In this document: positions 46,475 through 56,147 of the stretch, piece after piece
How the letters are laid out: each line of letters starts with the position of its first letter
How positions within the stretch are numbered: position 1 is the first letter of the stretch
Assembly (NCBI GenBank): GCA_947259575.1
Contig: CAMYMU010000068.1
Location: forward strand, 48,486-112,485
DNA length: 64,000 bases
Direction: 5' to 3'
DNA from: an uncultured Ectothiorhodospiraceae bacterium
GTDB lineage: Bacteria; Pseudomonadota; Gammaproteobacteria; UBA6429; Thiohalophilaceae
Made by a program: the position numbers and the translations under genes
Notes under the pieces: model-generated
Told to the model about the DNA's origin: nothing
The model's input: only the letters and a program-made list of their open reading frames with translations
Database searches by the model: none

Positions 46475-46747
46475 ATGATGAAAGACAACGACGACGCACT
46501 TTTCGAATTTCCCTGTGATTTTCCAATAAAAATTATGGGTAAGGCTAGTGAAAACTTCGAAAAGGAAGTTGCGCAGATCATTCGCAAGCACATTTCTGAT
46601 TTAGCTGACTCGGCAATCACACGTCGTGAAAGTGCAAAAAGTAATTATGCGGCATTAACAGTAACCATCACTGCAACCAGCCGTGAGCAACTGGATGCTA
46701 TCTACATGGACCTTACCGCCAGTGAACATGTCATCATGGCATTGTAG
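46475..46747 (+). CDS. ybeD: DUF493 family protein YbeD
   Basis: Protein of 90 aa. LFEFPCDFPIKIMGKASENF at the start and YAALTVTITATSREQLDAIY later define the YbeD family, an ACT-like ferredoxin fold. The conserved position between dacA and lipB is the same as in E. coli. It has been proposed to help lipoate metabolism; no reaction is established. Confidence 0.92.
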   Translation: MMKDNDDALFEFPCDFPIKIMGKASENFEKEVAQIIRKHISDLADSAITRRESAKSNYAALTVTITATSREQLDAIYMDLTASEHVIMAL

Positions 46748-46761
46748 ACGGGGTTCACTAT

Positions 46762-47424
46762 ATGCCCATCAGTAAGTCCACTCAAACCACTACCGATTTA
46801 CCTTCACTAGTGACGCGCGATCTTGGTTTGCGTAGTTACCAGCCGGTCTGGGATGAGATGCGTGACTATACTCAAGATCGTGGCAGCAATAGCGCCGATC
46901 AAATCTGGTATTTACAACATGAACCTGTTTATACGCTTGGCTTGAACGGTAAACGCCATCACCTGCTCCAGCAGACAGATATTCCAATTGTACCCGTCGA
47001 TAGAGGCGGACAGATTACCTATCATGGGCCAGGCCAACTCATCGCTTACCTGCTGATCGACATCGACCGAATTAATATTGGAGTAAAAGAGCTAGTCTCC
47101 GGAATTGAACAGGCGATTATTGATTACCTTGCTGATTTTAATTTACTGGCTGAGCGTATACCCGGTGCACCCGGCATATATATTGATGGCGCCAAGATAG
47201 CCGCGCTTGGCTTACGGGTTAAAAAAGGTCGTACTTATCATGGACTATCGCTAAATGTAGACATGGATCTATCCCCCTTCAACGATATCAACCCCTGCGG
47301 CTACGCGGGTATGCCTGTCACGCAACTCACTGATCTTTTGGGAGCAAAGTGCCCAACTCAGGAGGAAGTTAAATCGGCATTACATACCCATTTATGTCGC
47401 CAATTAGGCTACAATGCGACCTAA
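46762..47424 (+). CDS. lipB: Octanoyltransferase LipB
   Basis: Protein of 220 aa. Signatures are WYLQHEPVYTLGLNGKRHHL (about 49-68), RGGQITYHGPGQLIAYLLID (about 81-100) and the catalytic Cys179 in INPCGYAGMPVTQL, with Lys in GAKIAALGLRVKKG. It moves octanoyl from acyl carrier protein to lipoyl domains. It lies between ybeD and lipA. Confidence 0.96.
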   Translation: MPISKSTQTTTDLPSLVTRDLGLRSYQPVWDEMRDYTQDRGSNSADQIWYLQHEPVYTLGLNGKRHHLLQQTDIPIVPVDRGGQITYHGPGQLIAYLLIDIDRINIGVKELVSGIEQAIIDYLADFNLLAERIPGAPGIYIDGAKIAALGLRVKKGRTYHGLSLNVDMDLSPFNDINPCGYAGMPVTQLTDLLGAKCPTQEEVKSALHTHLCRQLGYNAT

Positions 47425-47463
47425 ATCATTCAAGTAGCTTCCTGGCACTAATCTGGCATTACC

Positions 47464-48432
47464 ATGAAAGACACCCCGAACGACAATGAAGTCCTGCCCC
47501 AACCCGCCAATCCTTTAAAAGGCGAGAGCAAAACAGCGCGCATCCCGATTAAAGTTGTCCCTAAGGATCAACCACTTAAAAAACCAAACTGGATTCGCGC
47601 CAGGGCACCTAATTCACCCGCTGTCGCCAACCTGAAATCCATTTTGCGCGAGCACAAACTACATACTGTCTGTGAAGAAGCAGCCTGCCCCAACATCGGT
47701 GAGTGTTTTGAGCACGGTACCGCTACCTTCATGATCATGGGAAGTGTCTGCACACGCCGCTGTCCTTTTTGTGATGTTGCCCATGGTCGTCCCGATCCAC
47801 TCGATACCAATGAACCGGCTAATCTTGCGACCACCATTGCCGCCATGAACTTAGGTTATGTTGTGATCACATCAGTCGATCGTGATGACTTGCGTGATGG
47901 TGGCGCAGAACACTTTGCCCAATGTATCGCGGCAATTAGACAAGCTTGCCCAAATACAAAGATTGAAATCCTGACACCCGATTTTCGTGGTCGCATGGAA
48001 AAGGCATTACCTATTATCACACGTGAATTACCTGACGTATTCAACCATAACCTGGAGACCATCCCAAGGTTGTATAAAAAAGCCCGCCCGGGGTCTGACT
48101 ATCAATGGTCACTCGATCTGATCAAAAACTTCAAAGCAGAAAATCCACAGGTTCCAACAAAGTCAGGACTTATGCTCGGCCTAGGAGAAGAACTGGATGA
48201 GGTTAAAGAAGTCATGCGCGACTTACACAAACATGGCTGTGATATGTTGACTCTTGGTCAATACCTACAACCCAGTCAACATCACCTCGCGGTCGAACGC
48301 TATATTACACCGGATGAATTTAAACAACTCGAAGACTATGGCTATGCACTTGGATTCAAGAATGTCGCGAGTGGTCCCATGGTACGTTCATCTTATCACG
48401 CAGACATTCAGGCCAAAGACGTTAATAAATAG
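47464..48432 (+). CDS. lipA: Lipoyl synthase LipA
   Basis: Protein of 322 aa, radical SAM enzyme. The auxiliary cluster is formed by Cys70, Cys75 and Cys81 ([12 protein letters not shown]), and the radical SAM cluster by Cys96, Cys100 and Cys103 (CTRRCPFC). It inserts two sulfurs into protein-bound octanoyl groups. Last of the dacA-dat-ybeD-lipB-lipA block. Confidence 0.97.
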   Translation: MKDTPNDNEVLPQPANPLKGESKTARIPIKVVPKDQPLKKPNWIRARAPNSPAVANLKSILREHKLHTVCEEAACPNIGECFEHGTATFMIMGSVCTRRCPFCDVAHGRPDPLDTNEPANLATTIAAMNLGYVVITSVDRDDLRDGGAEHFAQCIAAIRQACPNTKIEILTPDFRGRMEKALPIITRELPDVFNHNLETIPRLYKKARPGSDYQWSLDLIKNFKAENPQVPTKSGLMLGLGEELDEVKEVMRDLHKHGCDMLTLGQYLQPSQHHLAVERYITPDEFKQLEDYGYALGFKNVASGPMVRSSYHADIQAKDVNK

Positions 48433-48450
48433 ATAGACCAGGAGATATAC

Positions 48451-49212
48451 ATGGAAGTCCTCATCGGCAAGATCATCTCGACATTGATTCTACCTCCTGG
48501 TCTGATGATTTCGATGATCGTAACAGGCGCCCTGTTACGACTACGTTTTTATCGCACGGGGCAATCCTTTATTTACGCAGGTATTGGTCTTCTCATCCTG
48601 CTCAGTTTACCCATTGTAGGCAACAGTCTGCTTAGCGCTACACAAAACTATCCTGCACTCACTGAAGAAAATATTCAAAACCTGAATGCAAAAGCCATTG
48701 TTGTACTCGGGGGAGGACGCTATGCGGATGCCCCAGAATATAACAAAGACACCGTTTCCCGCTGGACCATGGAACGTTGCCGTTATGGTGCTTACCTTCA
48801 ACGCAAAACAAAACTACCTATTCTTGTAACAGGCGGCTCTGTGTATGGCGATAGAGTCTCTGAAGGCGAATTAATGAAACAGGTTTTAGAGGAGTCATTC
48901 ATATCCGTGGTGCACTGGGTAGAAGGTGAAAGTCGAACAACCTATGAAAACTCTACTTATAGCTACAATATGTTGGAGGACGAGAATATAAAAGACATCG
49001 TGTTAGTCACTCATGCTTTTCACATGTCACGCTCAGTGGAGGCATTTGAAAGAGCGGGTTTTAATGTAACACCTGCACCAATGGGATTCACTACACCATC
49101 CACGCGCCCTATTTATTTCGATATTCTACCTACTGCGAGTGCATTATCAAATAGTGCTAGGGCATTGCATGAGTGGGTGGGGAGACTCTGGTACAACCTT
49201 CGCTTTTATTAA
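48451..49212 (+). CDS. YdcF/ElyC family DUF218 membrane protein
   Basis: Protein of 253 aa. Two N-terminal membrane helices (about 9-26 and 37-55) precede a DUF218 domain with AIVVLGGGRYADAPEY near 80-95, KLPILVTGGSVYGDRVSEGE near 113-132 and VTHAFHMSRSVEAFERAGF near 190-208. ElyC of E. coli, of the same fold, affects envelope polymer synthesis; the precise role here is unknown. A strong AGGAGATATAC ribosome site precedes the ATG, 18 bases after lipA. Confidence 0.88.
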   Translation: MEVLIGKIISTLILPPGLMISMIVTGALLRLRFYRTGQSFIYAGIGLLILLSLPIVGNSLLSATQNYPALTEENIQNLNAKAIVVLGGGRYADAPEYNKDTVSRWTMERCRYGAYLQRKTKLPILVTGGSVYGDRVSEGELMKQVLEESFISVVHWVEGESRTTYENSTYSYNMLEDENIKDIVLVTHAFHMSRSVEAFERAGFNVTPAPMGFTTPSTRPIYFDILPTASALSNSARALHEWVGRLWYNLRFY

Positions 49213-49262
49213 GTTCCTGAAACGGATAATGAGCTTAGTTTCTTCCTGAAACAGCGCTGAAT

Positions 49263-50684
49263 TTATCGACCCTCGTAAAGAATGCGCCAGCTACTATCTT
49301 TTTCTTTACCAAGATAAATACGCTTCCTGACTTCACCTTTGTAATTATTTGACTGGTACTTCTGAACAAAACGAGCCACGACCATGGGCTTGCCTGAACT
49401 GGCTTGTTCAGGATAGTAAAATAGCGAAAGCTCGCCTAAGCCAATTTTCTGATAGGTTTTTTGTTTGGCTACGCGCGACTTGTACTGACGCCAGCTGTGA
49501 ATGTCATGATTGCCACTCCAGAAGTCGTCAGCATAGTGACTTAGGTAACGATCGACATCAAGGCTCTCCCAATCCAGACGCCAACGTTCGATCGATTTCA
49601 ACACCTGTGATCTAACCTGGTTCCATTGCTTCTCATCCACCCACTCTATTTTGTCGGTAATGATCATCGGTGTTTGCCCAGGATTAATCAGATGTCTGAT
49701 TTTCTGTAGATCAATATTAGAAAGAACGACACAGCCTTCGCTATCAAGGGGAGGACGACTATAATAAATTCTGTCTGTACCGTGTAACCAAATGCCATCC
49801 CCGGTCTTGCCCAGTTTACGATCCAGGGCATTAGGGTAATTGGTTGGAAAGGCACCAATACCGTATTTTTCTGGCAACTCGTTATCGGGTATCTCTGAGG
49901 TAATAAAATAAACACCTTCTGGGGTTCTCAGATCACCTTCAACTTTTTTATTGCCTTGCTTTCGCCCGGTACTTACATAAAAATCGCGTAGCAACTTTGC
50001 AGGAGCATTAGTGCTTTCTCGCTGGAACACATAAATACGATGCCGAGATTTATCAACCACTAACGCCGTTTGTATTTTGTTGCTAAGGTTCAGCAATTGC
50101 AGCGGCACCTTGTCTTCAGCATGTGGCTCGACATTGGCAAGAATTCGCATTTGTGCCTCATGTCGAAGCGCTTCTAATTTTTCATCCACTGCTTTCGTTT
50201 CTACCAGCAGTTTTGAGTGGCCGATATCAGTTGTTGAGCCTAGTTGTGCGGCGAGGAAGTCAGCTCTTACCAGATGGGCCAAATGAAACGCGGGTGCACG
50301 CTGTGATAACAGTGTTAATTCATCAATCGCAGACTCTGTGTCACCTAGTTGAAAAGTCACCATGCTATTTAATAAGCTTGCTTCATAGTCTTCCTGATCG
50401 GCTAACAGACGTTGATTTAGTCGGTTACGTAATGCCTGTAACTCCTCGTCATTCAAGCCAAGAGCCGTAACATCATCTGTATGCGCAGCCGTTTTTTGAA
50501 CTCTCTCCGAAGTTAAACTACTTGCTGGCTTAGCTAAGGCAACCTTCACGGCTCTATTTTGTGTAGCTTTTGATTCAGAAAGTGACGGGGTTTCAACTTG
50601 TGTCTGGCTTTGGCTAACCACAGCAAGCAGCATCAGAATTGCGATGCAAATAAAAATAAATGATTTTCGGTACAACACAGCCAT
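49263..50684 (-). CDS. L,D-transpeptidase with C-terminal NTF2-like domain
   Basis: Protein of 473 aa. An N-terminal signal or anchor helix and a low-complexity region are followed by a TPR-like helical part (about 75-165). A YkuD domain (about 205-340) follows, with the catalytic Cys318 in SEGCVVLSN and an upstream GIWLHGTDR. The C-terminal 115 residues form a SnoaL/NTF2-like domain (WESLDVDRYLSHYADDFWSG). It is predicted to make 3-3 cross-links or attach proteins to peptidoglycan. It is cotranscribed with the TPR protein upstream, which carries the same type of C-terminal domain. Confidence 0.88.
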   Translation of the reverse strand: MAVLYRKSFIFICIAILMLLAVVSQSQTQVETPSLSESKATQNRAVKVALAKPASSLTSERVQKTAAHTDDVTALGLNDEELQALRNRLNQRLLADQEDYEASLLNSMVTFQLGDTESAIDELTLLSQRAPAFHLAHLVRADFLAAQLGSTTDIGHSKLLVETKAVDEKLEALRHEAQMRILANVEPHAEDKVPLQLLNLSNKIQTALVVDKSRHRIYVFQRESTNAPAKLLRDFYVSTGRKQGNKKVEGDLRTPEGVYFITSEIPDNELPEKYGIGAFPTNYPNALDRKLGKTGDGIWLHGTDRIYYSRPPLDSEGCVVLSNIDLQKIRHLINPGQTPMIITDKIEWVDEKQWNQVRSQVLKSIERWRLDWESLDVDRYLSHYADDFWSGNHDIHSWRQYKSRVAKQKTYQKIGLGELSLFYYPEQASSGKPMVVARFVQKYQSNNYKGEVRKRIYLGKEKDSSWRILYEGR

Positions 50685-50711
50685 ATTAATTTACTTTAAA
50701 AACACTTCACC

Positions 50712-51722
50712 CTAGTTTGAAACACTCCGCTCCGCAATAATACGCCAACCATCCGGGGTCTGACGCAGTTTAATCTGTTTTTTGGTCCGATCCTGATAAT
50801 TGCTAGCCCGGTAAATCTGAATAAGATCAACCTGCGCCTCTTTATTATTGATCGGCTTAACCTCGATCTCCTTGAGCCCGATCTGAATCCAGCTAGGCTT
50901 TTTCAGTCGTTTTCTACGGTCTTGTTGCCATCTATGCCTTGATTTACCGGGGGGATGATAATCATCCGCATAAAATACAAAATACACATCGGCGCTCTGC
51001 TCTGACCAGGCGGCGGCCCAACCTTGCAGAGTGGTGATAATTTCGTTCTCGTTAAAAGCCGGGATGGAATTATCGCTGATCGTAGTAGCTGTGGCTGCAT
51101 CCTGATCTGAAAGTGTTAGTTCTACACCCATACTGGCTTTAGCTTGGCTCGACTGTATAGCTGTATTTGATTGAGTCCTGGGGGCTAGTCTGGATTGAGT
51201 CTGGGATTGAGTTTGGGGTTGCATCTGTAGCGCCGCTAACTCGGTGAGTTCAAGCTGGCTCTTTCCCGATTCCAGGCGTAGGGCTTTGCCATAGGAGTCC
51301 CTCGCCTTGGCGACATAGATATGACTCAGGTTGTCATACACAGCAGCATAACTTGGGTGGGTCTGCATAGCCTTTTCGAGTAGAGTTTGTGCGCCTTCCA
51401 GATCGCCTTTGGTGACCAGTATTTTTGCCAGGTTGTTGTAAGCCTCTGGCTGCGTCGGATCAAGATCGATTAAAGTACGGTAGGTCTTCTCAGCTTCTGG
51501 AATTTGATTTATTTGCACTAACACACGGGCCTTCAAAAATAGGGCTGCGTAATCATTCGGCGCTTGGCTCAGGTGAGCATTTAACTCAGACAGGATCTGT
51601 GTGGCTTGATTTTGGTTCGTGCCTTGCTCAATACGAGTCTGTAATGCAGATAGATCAAAAGCTAGCGATGACGGGATAATAGAACAAAATATTGCGCAAA
51701 AGAGAACAGAACGTAACGACAT
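50712..51722 (-). CDS. Periplasmic TPR protein with C-terminal NTF2-like domain
   Basis: Protein of 336 aa. A signal peptide (about 1-22) is followed by TPR repeats (about 25-150; AYNNLAKILVTKGDLEGAQTL near 90-110), a Gln/Ser-rich linker (about 165-200) and a C-terminal NTF2/SnoaL-like domain (LQGWAAAWSEQSADVYFVFY to the end). That domain is clearly related to the one on the adjacent L,D-transpeptidase, 27 bases downstream. It could be a partner or adaptor for it. Function otherwise unknown. Confidence 0.82.
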   Translation of the reverse strand: MSLRSVLFCAIFCSIIPSSLAFDLSALQTRIEQGTNQNQATQILSELNAHLSQAPNDYAALFLKARVLVQINQIPEAEKTYRTLIDLDPTQPEAYNNLAKILVTKGDLEGAQTLLEKAMQTHPSYAAVYDNLSHIYVAKARDSYGKALRLESGKSQLELTELAALQMQPQTQSQTQSRLAPRTQSNTAIQSSQAKASMGVELTLSDQDAATATTISDNSIPAFNENEIITTLQGWAAAWSEQSADVYFVFYADDYHPPGKSRHRWQQDRRKRLKKPSWIQIGLKEIEVKPINNKEAQVDLIQIYRASNYQDRTKKQIKLRQTPDGWRIIAERSVSN

Positions 51723-51815
51723 ATAAGATAGCCCGCGGCTTTACCTGTTAATTACTATAGCCCGTTAGAGAAAAACTGCAATGATTATATCAACTTAGAG
51801 AGGTGCCACAAGGGC

Positions 51816-52832
51816 CTAGGTCGACAATGTAGTGCTCAGGTCAAGGCGCTCCATCAGGTAACACAAGCAGTCCTGGCGAATAATATCCATATCTAATGTA
51901 AGCATTGACGGCATCACCTCCGTCGTGATGCAGAGCATCCCGTCCCTGATCTCAAAGTATTTATCGGCCACATCCTTGCCAAATTCATTCAGTGCCATCA
52001 CCGGCATGTAATCCGGCTCACGCACCCGGGCCAGGGCCTTGCCGGGTTCCAGCTCGTTGAAATTCAGATAATCCACCTCGGGCAGCAATTGTAGTGCGCA
52101 ATCCTCACCATCCATCCCAATACTCAGGCCTTCTTTCAATTTCACGATGACAACCGTATGGAAAATATTCAGGTTATGAATATCTCGGCTATGCTCCTCA
52201 AACTCCCCCAGACTCAATGCAGATAAAATGAAATCAGACGCATGCGTAATTCCACTTTTTTCATTGGGCTTGCCGCATTCGACCGTCACCGCAGGACACA
52301 AGTTGGCAAATGCTAAAGACTGCACACTATCTGGTTTTAAAAAGTACACCACGGTATTTGAAAACATCGTCGCTAATTCGAAAAAGGGGGTCGCCAGACG
52401 ATTGATGCATGCATAGTGAGGATTGTGTCCAGAGTTGTTATGAATGTCGATACTGGCAAACACATTTCGCTGCTCCATTTGTTCCAAAATCTCACGCACC
52501 ATATCGTCTTCATCGAGATCGCTATCGGCTTTCCAGATCCGGTTATAATCCGGTTGTCCCTCAAGATGTCGTGCCGCTTGTTTAGCCGCATGAATATTAC
52601 CAATGAACAAACTCAGCGCGCGGGGTAATGTTTTTTCCTGGTAGTGCCTCAACACCTCTCGCACGGCTAACCAGCCTGTGGTTTCATTTCCATGTAGTAA
52701 CACAGAGACAAATAGAGGATCGGGGTGTTTTCCCGGTAAGTGAATTAAACTTGGTCCTGGTAAAATTGAATGTAACTCGGTTGCTTCGCAGTCAAGTAAG
52801 CCGTCGGGAATTGAACCATATACTGTTAACAT
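51816..52832 (-). CDS. M14-type succinylglutamate desuccinylase/aspartoacylase family protein
   Basis: Protein of 338 aa from ATG 52832, which has an AGG site and begins right after the stop of the upstream gene; a longer frame to 52865 would overlap it. The zinc site is indicated by HGNETTGW (about 48-55, HxxE) and a later His in ASIDIHNNSGHNPHY (about 128-142). VTVECGKPNEKSG contains the catalytic Glu region. The family removes acyl or amide groups from amino acids. Its pairing with a GCS2 ligase suggests opposing or sequential steps on one substrate, which is inference. Confidence 0.85.
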   Translation of the reverse strand: MLTVYGSIPDGLLDCEATELHSILPGPSLIHLPGKHPDPLFVSVLLHGNETTGWLAVREVLRHYQEKTLPRALSLFIGNIHAAKQAARHLEGQPDYNRIWKADSDLDEDDMVREILEQMEQRNVFASIDIHNNSGHNPHYACINRLATPFFELATMFSNTVVYFLKPDSVQSLAFANLCPAVTVECGKPNEKSGITHASDFILSALSLGEFEEHSRDIHNLNIFHTVVIVKLKEGLSIGMDGEDCALQLLPEVDYLNFNELEPGKALARVREPDYMPVMALNEFGKDVADKYFEIRDGMLCITTEVMPSMLTLDMDIIRQDCLCYLMERLDLSTTLST

Positions 52833-52833
52833 A

Positions 52834-54267
52834 CTAAACCTGCCATTCGTGTACGGGGGTACCACTGTTCTGGTGAGCGTAATAACTCTCGGTCAAAGCA
52901 TACATGTCGGGGCCATGTTTTTTAACAAAAGCGCGTTGCCAGACAGCACCATTGGTTTTATTTTCGAGCCTGTCACTAATGACGCCAAGATATTCTTTTA
53001 TGTCAGAGCTTGCAATGTCCAACTGCTGTAGACCTTTATAGGCGAGTGGTAATAACTCATTACGCAGTAAATCTATTGCCGCATGGTGATGTCCATCCAG
53101 CCATTTTAACTGCGAGCGTAAACCAAGGTGGGCCGCAAGATAAAAATTATCTTTCGCAGTAGTAAAATCAATTTTTTGTTCTGGCGCAGTCTCCATCGTC
53201 GCCAGGCCCATTACGACACCATAATAGAAGACCGCATTTGCAATGGCATCGATAGTACTCGGACCAGCGGGAACAACTCGCTGTTCTATTCTTAAATGTG
53301 GTTTACCATTTTCATCGAAACCGATCAGCGGTCGGTTCCAGCGCCAGATAGTACCATTATGCAAACGCAAGTGAGGTAACAGGCCAGAATTTCCATCTAG
53401 CTCCACCGGTAATAAGACTGGATAGTGTTCCAGATTTTCAGTAAAGCACTCCAGCATGGATTCACGAACATACCCGGAACCGAATGTTACGCGTGTTATC
53501 GGTCCAAACGCTGCACCATCATAGCCGCCCACTGCAACAGCCTGTTCAAAAAGCGGTATGCGTGTTTCGTCCCATAGATCTTTACCAAACAAATAAGGTG
53601 AGTTCGCCGTCAAAGCAAGTAACGGCCCTGATAACAAAACACTCGCGTTATAGAAGCGTGCCGCCTGTTCCTGATCAACCTGGATATGAATTTGAAAAGA
53701 AGTGGCTGCTGATTCCAACATTACATCGCGGTGAGTGACTTTCAAGTGTTCATGACCATTGATATCGAGAGTTAAAGGTTTACCTTTACGCCGGTGAATG
53801 ACTTCACGGTTTAAAGCACGGTAACGCTTCATTTTCGACATGTTGGCCATGCTTAAGTCTTCATTTTGCAAAGTGGGCAAAATGCCACACATAATAACTT
53901 TCGAATTAAGACTATCTGCTGTCTGCTTACAACGCTCCCAGGTATCGTTTAACGCCTGGTGCATTGCAGAAAATACATGCCCCGTTATCGTTCTTGGCTC
54001 TGTATTAACTTCGATATTAAAGCTAGCCAACTCTGGTGATGCCAATGGATTATCGAAGGCCTTAAGAAAGGCTTCATTAATCGGTGCCGGATGAAAATTG
54101 TGATCAGTTAACCAGGCCTCAATCTCAAACCCTGAGACGGGGTGTTCGCTAATAAAACTATTGTCCTGAAAAATATCTTTAAGCTGACCGGTTTCGCGTG
54201 TCAGTTCTGATTTAAATCGATTGAAATCTTCCGGGAGAAAGTGACTGTGTTTTATCTCGTCGCCCAT
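52834..54267 (-). CDS. GCS2/glutamate-cysteine ligase family carboxylate-amine ligase
   Basis: Protein of 477 aa resembling the glutamate-cysteine ligase 2 family. The N-terminal SGFEIEAWLTDHNFHPAPIN block (about 45-64) and ASFNIEVNTEP (about 80-90) give the metal/ATP-binding acidic residues, and LRLHNGTIWRWNRPLIGF and HLRIEQRVVPAGPST follow. Such enzymes join an amino acid to a carboxylate using ATP. Glutathione synthesis is possible, but gshB is absent here and the substrate is uncertain. It is tightly followed by the M14 deacylase gene and preceded by murU. Confidence 0.82.
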   Translation of the reverse strand: MGDEIKHSHFLPEDFNRFKSELTRETGQLKDIFQDNSFISEHPVSGFEIEAWLTDHNFHPAPINEAFLKAFDNPLASPELASFNIEVNTEPRTITGHVFSAMHQALNDTWERCKQTADSLNSKVIMCGILPTLQNEDLSMANMSKMKRYRALNREVIHRRKGKPLTLDINGHEHLKVTHRDVMLESAATSFQIHIQVDQEQAARFYNASVLLSGPLLALTANSPYLFGKDLWDETRIPLFEQAVAVGGYDGAAFGPITRVTFGSGYVRESMLECFTENLEHYPVLLPVELDGNSGLLPHLRLHNGTIWRWNRPLIGFDENGKPHLRIEQRVVPAGPSTIDAIANAVFYYGVVMGLATMETAPEQKIDFTTAKDNFYLAAHLGLRSQLKWLDGHHHAAIDLLRNELLPLAYKGLQQLDIASSDIKEYLGVISDRLENKTNGAVWQRAFVKKHGPDMYALTESYYAHQNSGTPVHEWQV

Positions 54268-54273
54268 AGTGAT

Positions 54274-54951
54274 CTAGTTTTTATCCCGTAATGCCTTGTC
54301 CAACTCGTCCAGGCGAGCAGGTGTACCGATGTCCCACCACTGCCCCTGATAATGTTCACCACTCACCTGCTGCCGACTGATCGCTTCATGTATCAGAGGA
54401 GCCAGTGGCAACACGTCTGTCTTAAGTTTAGTAAATAATTCAGGTGAATAGATACCAATACCCGAATAAGTCAGTGCTGTGGCCTCATTCTGTTCAATCA
54501 AAAGACCATCGCTATTCAAGCAAAAGTCACCTTGGGGATGATGGGCCGGATTATCAACTAAAACCAGGTGCATAGGTTGGCTATCTAGTCTGTTGTTTAG
54601 CTGGCCGAAATCATAATCTGTCCAGATATCACCATTTACAACAATAAAAGGATCATCTCCAAGCAAGTCTAAGGCATTCACAATGCCACCAGCTGTCTCC
54701 AGAGCCGTATCACCCTCATCAGAATAGACAATGTTTATACCGTAGGCATGTCCATCACCCAGTGCCACCGGTAGTTGTTTGCCCAACCAGGCATGATTAA
54801 TCACCACTTCGGTTATACCAGCACGGGCAAGATTTTCCAGGTGGTATTCGATCAGCATTTTACCCGCAACTTTCAATAGTGGCTTTGGTGTTGTATCGGT
54901 AAGTGGTCGCATACGCTCACCACGACCGGCGGCAAGAATCATGGCCTTCAT
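54274..54951 (-). CDS. murU: N-acetylmuramate 1-phosphate uridylyltransferase MurU
   Basis: Protein of 225 aa, a sugar nucleotidyltransferase. It starts with MKAMILAAGRGERMRPLTDT, then PKPLLKVAGKMLIEYHLENL (about 23-42) and the metal-binding VVNGDIWTDYDF near 99-110. MurU converts MurNAc 1-phosphate to UDP-MurNAc, bypassing de novo synthesis in peptidoglycan recycling and giving intrinsic fosfomycin resistance in Pseudomonas. The start overlaps the amgK stop by 4 bases. Confidence 0.92.
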   Translation of the reverse strand: MKAMILAAGRGERMRPLTDTTPKPLLKVAGKMLIEYHLENLARAGITEVVINHAWLGKQLPVALGDGHAYGINIVYSDEGDTALETAGGIVNALDLLGDDPFIVVNGDIWTDYDFGQLNNRLDSQPMHLVLVDNPAHHPQGDFCLNSDGLLIEQNEATALTYSGIGIYSPELFTKLKTDVLPLAPLIHEAISRQQVSGEHYQGQWWDIGTPARLDELDKALRDKN

Positions 54952-55985
54952 ATCCGACCGCCTGTCGAAACCTGCTTAAGTTTTTCCGGGATAGCTAACT
55001 CTTCGAGTAATAACATAAAAGGTTTGAGCTCTTCATAATCACTGGCAACTGAAAACACATAGTTCATCGTACGAGGAATATCGTTTAAGTAACCCGGCTT
55101 ACCATCACGATAATTCAGTCGTGCAAAAATTCCGGTTGCCTTTAAGTGTCGCTGAATACCTATCAGGTCAAACCAACGTTGGAATTGTATCTCGCTGACT
55201 TCTTCTAATAATGAAGTACCTGACAAAAGCGAATAGTATTGCTTAACCCACGCCCGCACTCTTTGCTTTGGCCAGTTTATGTAACAATCTCGAAGCAGAG
55301 AAACAAGGTCGTAGCTGATAGGTCCCCATACCGCATCTTGAAAATCAATAATCCCTGGGTTATCCGAATCGACTAACATCAGGTTGCGTGAATGATAATC
55401 ACGATGGACAAAGACGCTCGGTTGCTCAAGTGCTGTTGCCGAAAGAAAGTCATAACTAGCTTCAAGGACTAAACTCTGTTCAGCATTTAATTTGATTTGA
55501 TGATGACGACCTAGATACCAATCGCTGAATAATTCCATTTCCGTGTGTAGCAGTTCCCGATCATAGGCAGCTATTACATCTTTGTATTGATGACCTGCCT
55601 GATGCATAACCGAGAGCGCCTGCATTGCATCACCGTAGAGTTGATCAGCCGTGTCATCCGTTAAGTGATCGAGGTAAGCTCGCTGCCCCAGGTCAGTGAT
55701 TAAATAAAAACCCTTATCGATGTCACTTTCTATGATCCTCGGGGCATTAAGATTCATCTCTGTTAGATAACCTGCGACCCGAACAAACGGTTCGCTATCT
55801 TCTTTGTCTGGTGGCGCATCCATAATAATGAACGTTTGGCCATCGTGCTTGACGCGAAAGTAGCGACGGAAGCTTGCATCAGCTGATGCGGATTGAATAT
55901 CCAGCTGCTTAGATGCAAAAAGTTCCCCGACCCAGGCATGCAAGGCTTGAAATCGTAGATCCTTTGTAGACTTGTCATTCGTCAT
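54948..55985 (-). CDS. amgK: Anomeric MurNAc/GlcNAc kinase AmgK
   Basis: Protein of 345 aa from ATG 55985; a TTG three codons earlier is less likely. It has the aminoglycoside phosphotransferase fold with catalytic VFVHRDYHSRNLMLVDSDNP (about 184-203) and metal-binding GIIDFQDAVWGPISYDLVSL (about 204-223). It phosphorylates MurNAc at C1 and feeds MurU. The amgK-murU pair divergent from the lptD block is the known arrangement in Pseudomonas, here with one gene inserted. Confidence 0.92.
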   Translation of the reverse strand: MTNDKSTKDLRFQALHAWVGELFASKQLDIQSASADASFRRYFRVKHDGQTFIIMDAPPDKEDSEPFVRVAGYLTEMNLNAPRIIESDIDKGFYLITDLGQRAYLDHLTDDTADQLYGDAMQALSVMHQAGHQYKDVIAAYDRELLHTEMELFSDWYLGRHHQIKLNAEQSLVLEASYDFLSATALEQPSVFVHRDYHSRNLMLVDSDNPGIIDFQDAVWGPISYDLVSLLRDCYINWPKQRVRAWVKQYYSLLSGTSLLEEVSEIQFQRWFDLIGIQRHLKATGIFARLNYRDGKPGYLNDIPRTMNYVFSVASDYEELKPFMLLLEELAIPEKLKQVSTGGRI

Positions 55986-56147
55986 TTTTACCAAACCTTG
56001 CCCCCAATACTTGCATTAGAGTACTTGTAATAGGTCGCTTGTAATACTGTATAGAAGTCAGACTTGATTATACTTGAACTGCTTGAGGTTTTGCTGCTTT
56101 AGATTCACAATGTTTAAAAATTATGAGCACCCGCCTGGATATAAGAC

